From Methanothrix sp. (GTDB lineage: Archaea > Halobacteriota > Methanosarcinia > Methanotrichales > Methanotrichaceae), in NCBI GenBank assembly GCA_028688175.1, contig JAQTYS010000133.1, positions 1 through 7,215 of the forward strand: a stretch of DNA of 7,215 bases, read 5' to 3'. Shown in pieces: positions 6,161 to 7,215 of this stretch. Under the pieces are notes generated by a model. That model saw nothing but the letters and a program-made list of their open reading frames with translations. It ran no database searches and was not told where the DNA came from. A program made the translations under genes and the position numbers. Numbering within the stretch: the stretch's first letter is position 1; every line of letters starts with the position of its first letter.

Positions 6161-7215
6161 TCATTTTCTCCGGTCCAAAGCTAGGGCCAGGACGTTTGTG
6201 AATGCTTCCAGCAACCTTTTCTGCTCAGGCTGCAAGAACTGCTCCTCTTTGCCCAGTCCCACGCCCAAGACACCGATGGTGACCTCTTTGGTCTTGAGCG
6301 GCAGGTAGAAGAGAGTCGCTGAGGAAAGAGTCTGCGTGCCGTGTCCTGCTTCCTGGCCGTGTCTGAGGACCCAGGTGGCCACACCCAGCTTGCGCTCATC
6401 AAATATCAGGTGTTCTCCTATCTTGGCCTGTTCATTGAGCCGTCCGGTTTCATCGGGCAGCAGGATCATCACTTCACACTCGAAGGCCTGTGCAATCTCT
6501 CGAGCAGCGCAGCTTAAAAGCTCCTGACTGTTTCCAGCAGCCATGAGGTTGCGACTGAAGGAATAAAGGGCGGAGACAAAACGTTCCCTTTGCCGAGCGC
6601 TCTCGCCCTGCCATCTCACCATATCCGCCAGAAAGCTGGTTATTATTCCTACTATTACAAAGACTACGAATACGGGCAGATAACGCAGATCATCAACCGC
6701 CAATGTCATACTGGGAGGCACAAAGAAGAAATCAAGGGCGGCTACCGTCAGTAGCGACGTGGTCAGACCTGAGCGCCTGCCCCAGGTCATTCCACTGTAT
6801 ATTACAGGCAAAAGCAGAATCATGGCGATATTGATGAGGCCCAACCAGCTTTGCAGCGGCCAGCAAAAAGCGACTGTTGCCGCTACAATCAGGAGGTTGC
6901 CGGAGAGATGCCGCCAGTTCATGTCACTTGCAAGCGACGCAGCATCATGTTCGGCTTGTTCGGCCCGATCGGCTTTTGCGCTGCCTATGACGAGCACATG
7001 GATCAGTCCGCTATGTTTTATAATCTCATTTACCACGGATCCTCTCCACCATCGGTTCCACAAACGGCGACGCGGCAATCCGACGATTATTACCGTGATA
7101 TTATGCTCTCTGGAGAAGGCGATGACCTCCTCAGCGATATTCTGGGCGCTCAAAACCTGGACCTTTGCGCCCAGCTCTCTTGCCAGCGTCAAGTTACGCG
7201 CCAGTTGATCCCGAG
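6161..7215 (-). CDS. kdpD: KdpD-like potassium/turgor sensor without a histidine kinase (5' end outside window)
   Basis: The reading frame is open to the window edge, so the N-terminus is missing; the TTG at 7192 is an internal Leu, not a start. About 350 residues are visible. First is the universal-stress-like domain of KdpD, with VGLPRRRLWNRWW and RGSVVNEIIKHSG. Next is a DUF4118 membrane block of about four helices with the hallmark DFFFVPPSMTLAVDDLRYL. A linker, then a GAF domain with ATWVLRHGQEAGHGT and FYLPLK, runs to ALALDRRK and the stop. In full KdpD (about 890 residues in E. coli) the HisKA and ATPase domains follow at this point; here they are absent, and the next 272 bases encode no trace of them. 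In KdpD the Usp-like part has been shown to bind cyclic di-AMP in some bacteria, and the input half responds to K+. The position upstream of trkH-trkA-trkH on the same strand suggests a role in K+ homeostasis. The usual N-terminal Walker-A KdpD domain may lie to the right. Confidence 0.88.
   Translation of the reverse strand, partial: RDQLARNLTLARELGAKVQVLSAQNIAEEVIAFSREHNITVIIVGLPRRRLWNRWWRGSVVNEIIKHSGLIHVLVIGSAKADRAEQAEHDAASLASDMNWRHLSGNLLIVAATVAFCWPLQSWLGLINIAMILLLPVIYSGMTWGRRSGLTTSLLTVAALDFFFVPPSMTLAVDDLRYLPVFVVFVIVGIITSFLADMVRWQGESARQRERFVSALYSFSRNLMAAGNSQELLSCAAREIAQAFECEVMILLPDETGRLNEQAKIGEHLIFDERKLGVATWVLRHGQEAGHGTQTLSSATLFYLPLKTKEVTIGVLGVGLGKEEQFLQPEQKRLLEAFTNVLALALDRRK

Noticed and set aside
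6181..6402. Second minus-strand frame within the GAF-domain region of the KdpD-like gene
   Set aside because: It overlaps the clearly conserved GAF reading frame and has a Ser/Arg/Trp-rich shadow composition.
7190..7192. TTG as the start codon of the KdpD-like protein
   Set aside because: The frame stays open to the window edge, and the residues before it (RDQLARN) continue the Usp-domain similarity, so the gene starts outside the window.

Overview
The window looks archaeal, most likely a methanogenic euryarchaeon of the Methanosarcinales/Methanotrichales kind. The evidence is a stand-alone TyrA with an N-terminal dinucleotide fold and no fused mutase, a long two-RCK-pair TrkA, a KdpD-like sensor that lacks a kinase, strong GGAGG/GGTGAT ribosome sites, and TATA-like boxes of archaeal type. 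This placement comes from gene content and style, not from a marker gene, so it is moderate confidence.

Layout. At the left edge (1-126, +) is the 3' end of an IS200/IS605-group element: the last 30 codons of a TnpB nuclease, then a strong hairpin and a probable right end. It abuts a short ORF (194-361, +) whose two halves resemble the start and end of a RelE/ParE toxin with the middle missing. Next comes prephenate dehydrogenase tyrA (403-1311, +), which converges on the rest of the window with only an 18-base gap.

Everything from 1330 to the right edge is on the minus strand and concerns potassium. In transcription order it holds: a KdpD-like membrane sensor (Usp, DUF4118 and GAF domains but no histidine kinase, open at the right edge); a 272-base gap; a TrkH channel subunit (5888-4326); TrkA (4324-3005), one base behind that TrkH; a 106-base gap with its own TATA-like box; and a second, diverged TrkH (2898-1330). 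TrkA should form the cytoplasmic nucleotide-binding gating ring under TrkH. With two TrkH genes flanking one TrkA gene, the ring may serve either pore. The KdpD-like protein could sense K+, turgor or a nucleotide signal, but it cannot phosphorylate a response regulator by itself.

The points most worth a second look are: the kinase-less KdpD next to Trk genes; the trkH-trkA-trkH arrangement; a roughly 40-residue, sequon-bearing exofacial insertion shared by both TrkH proteins; divergence of the third selectivity-filter loop; the TnpB right end with its implied guide-RNA junction; and the toxin remnant beside it. No CRISPR array, rRNA or tRNA was seen.
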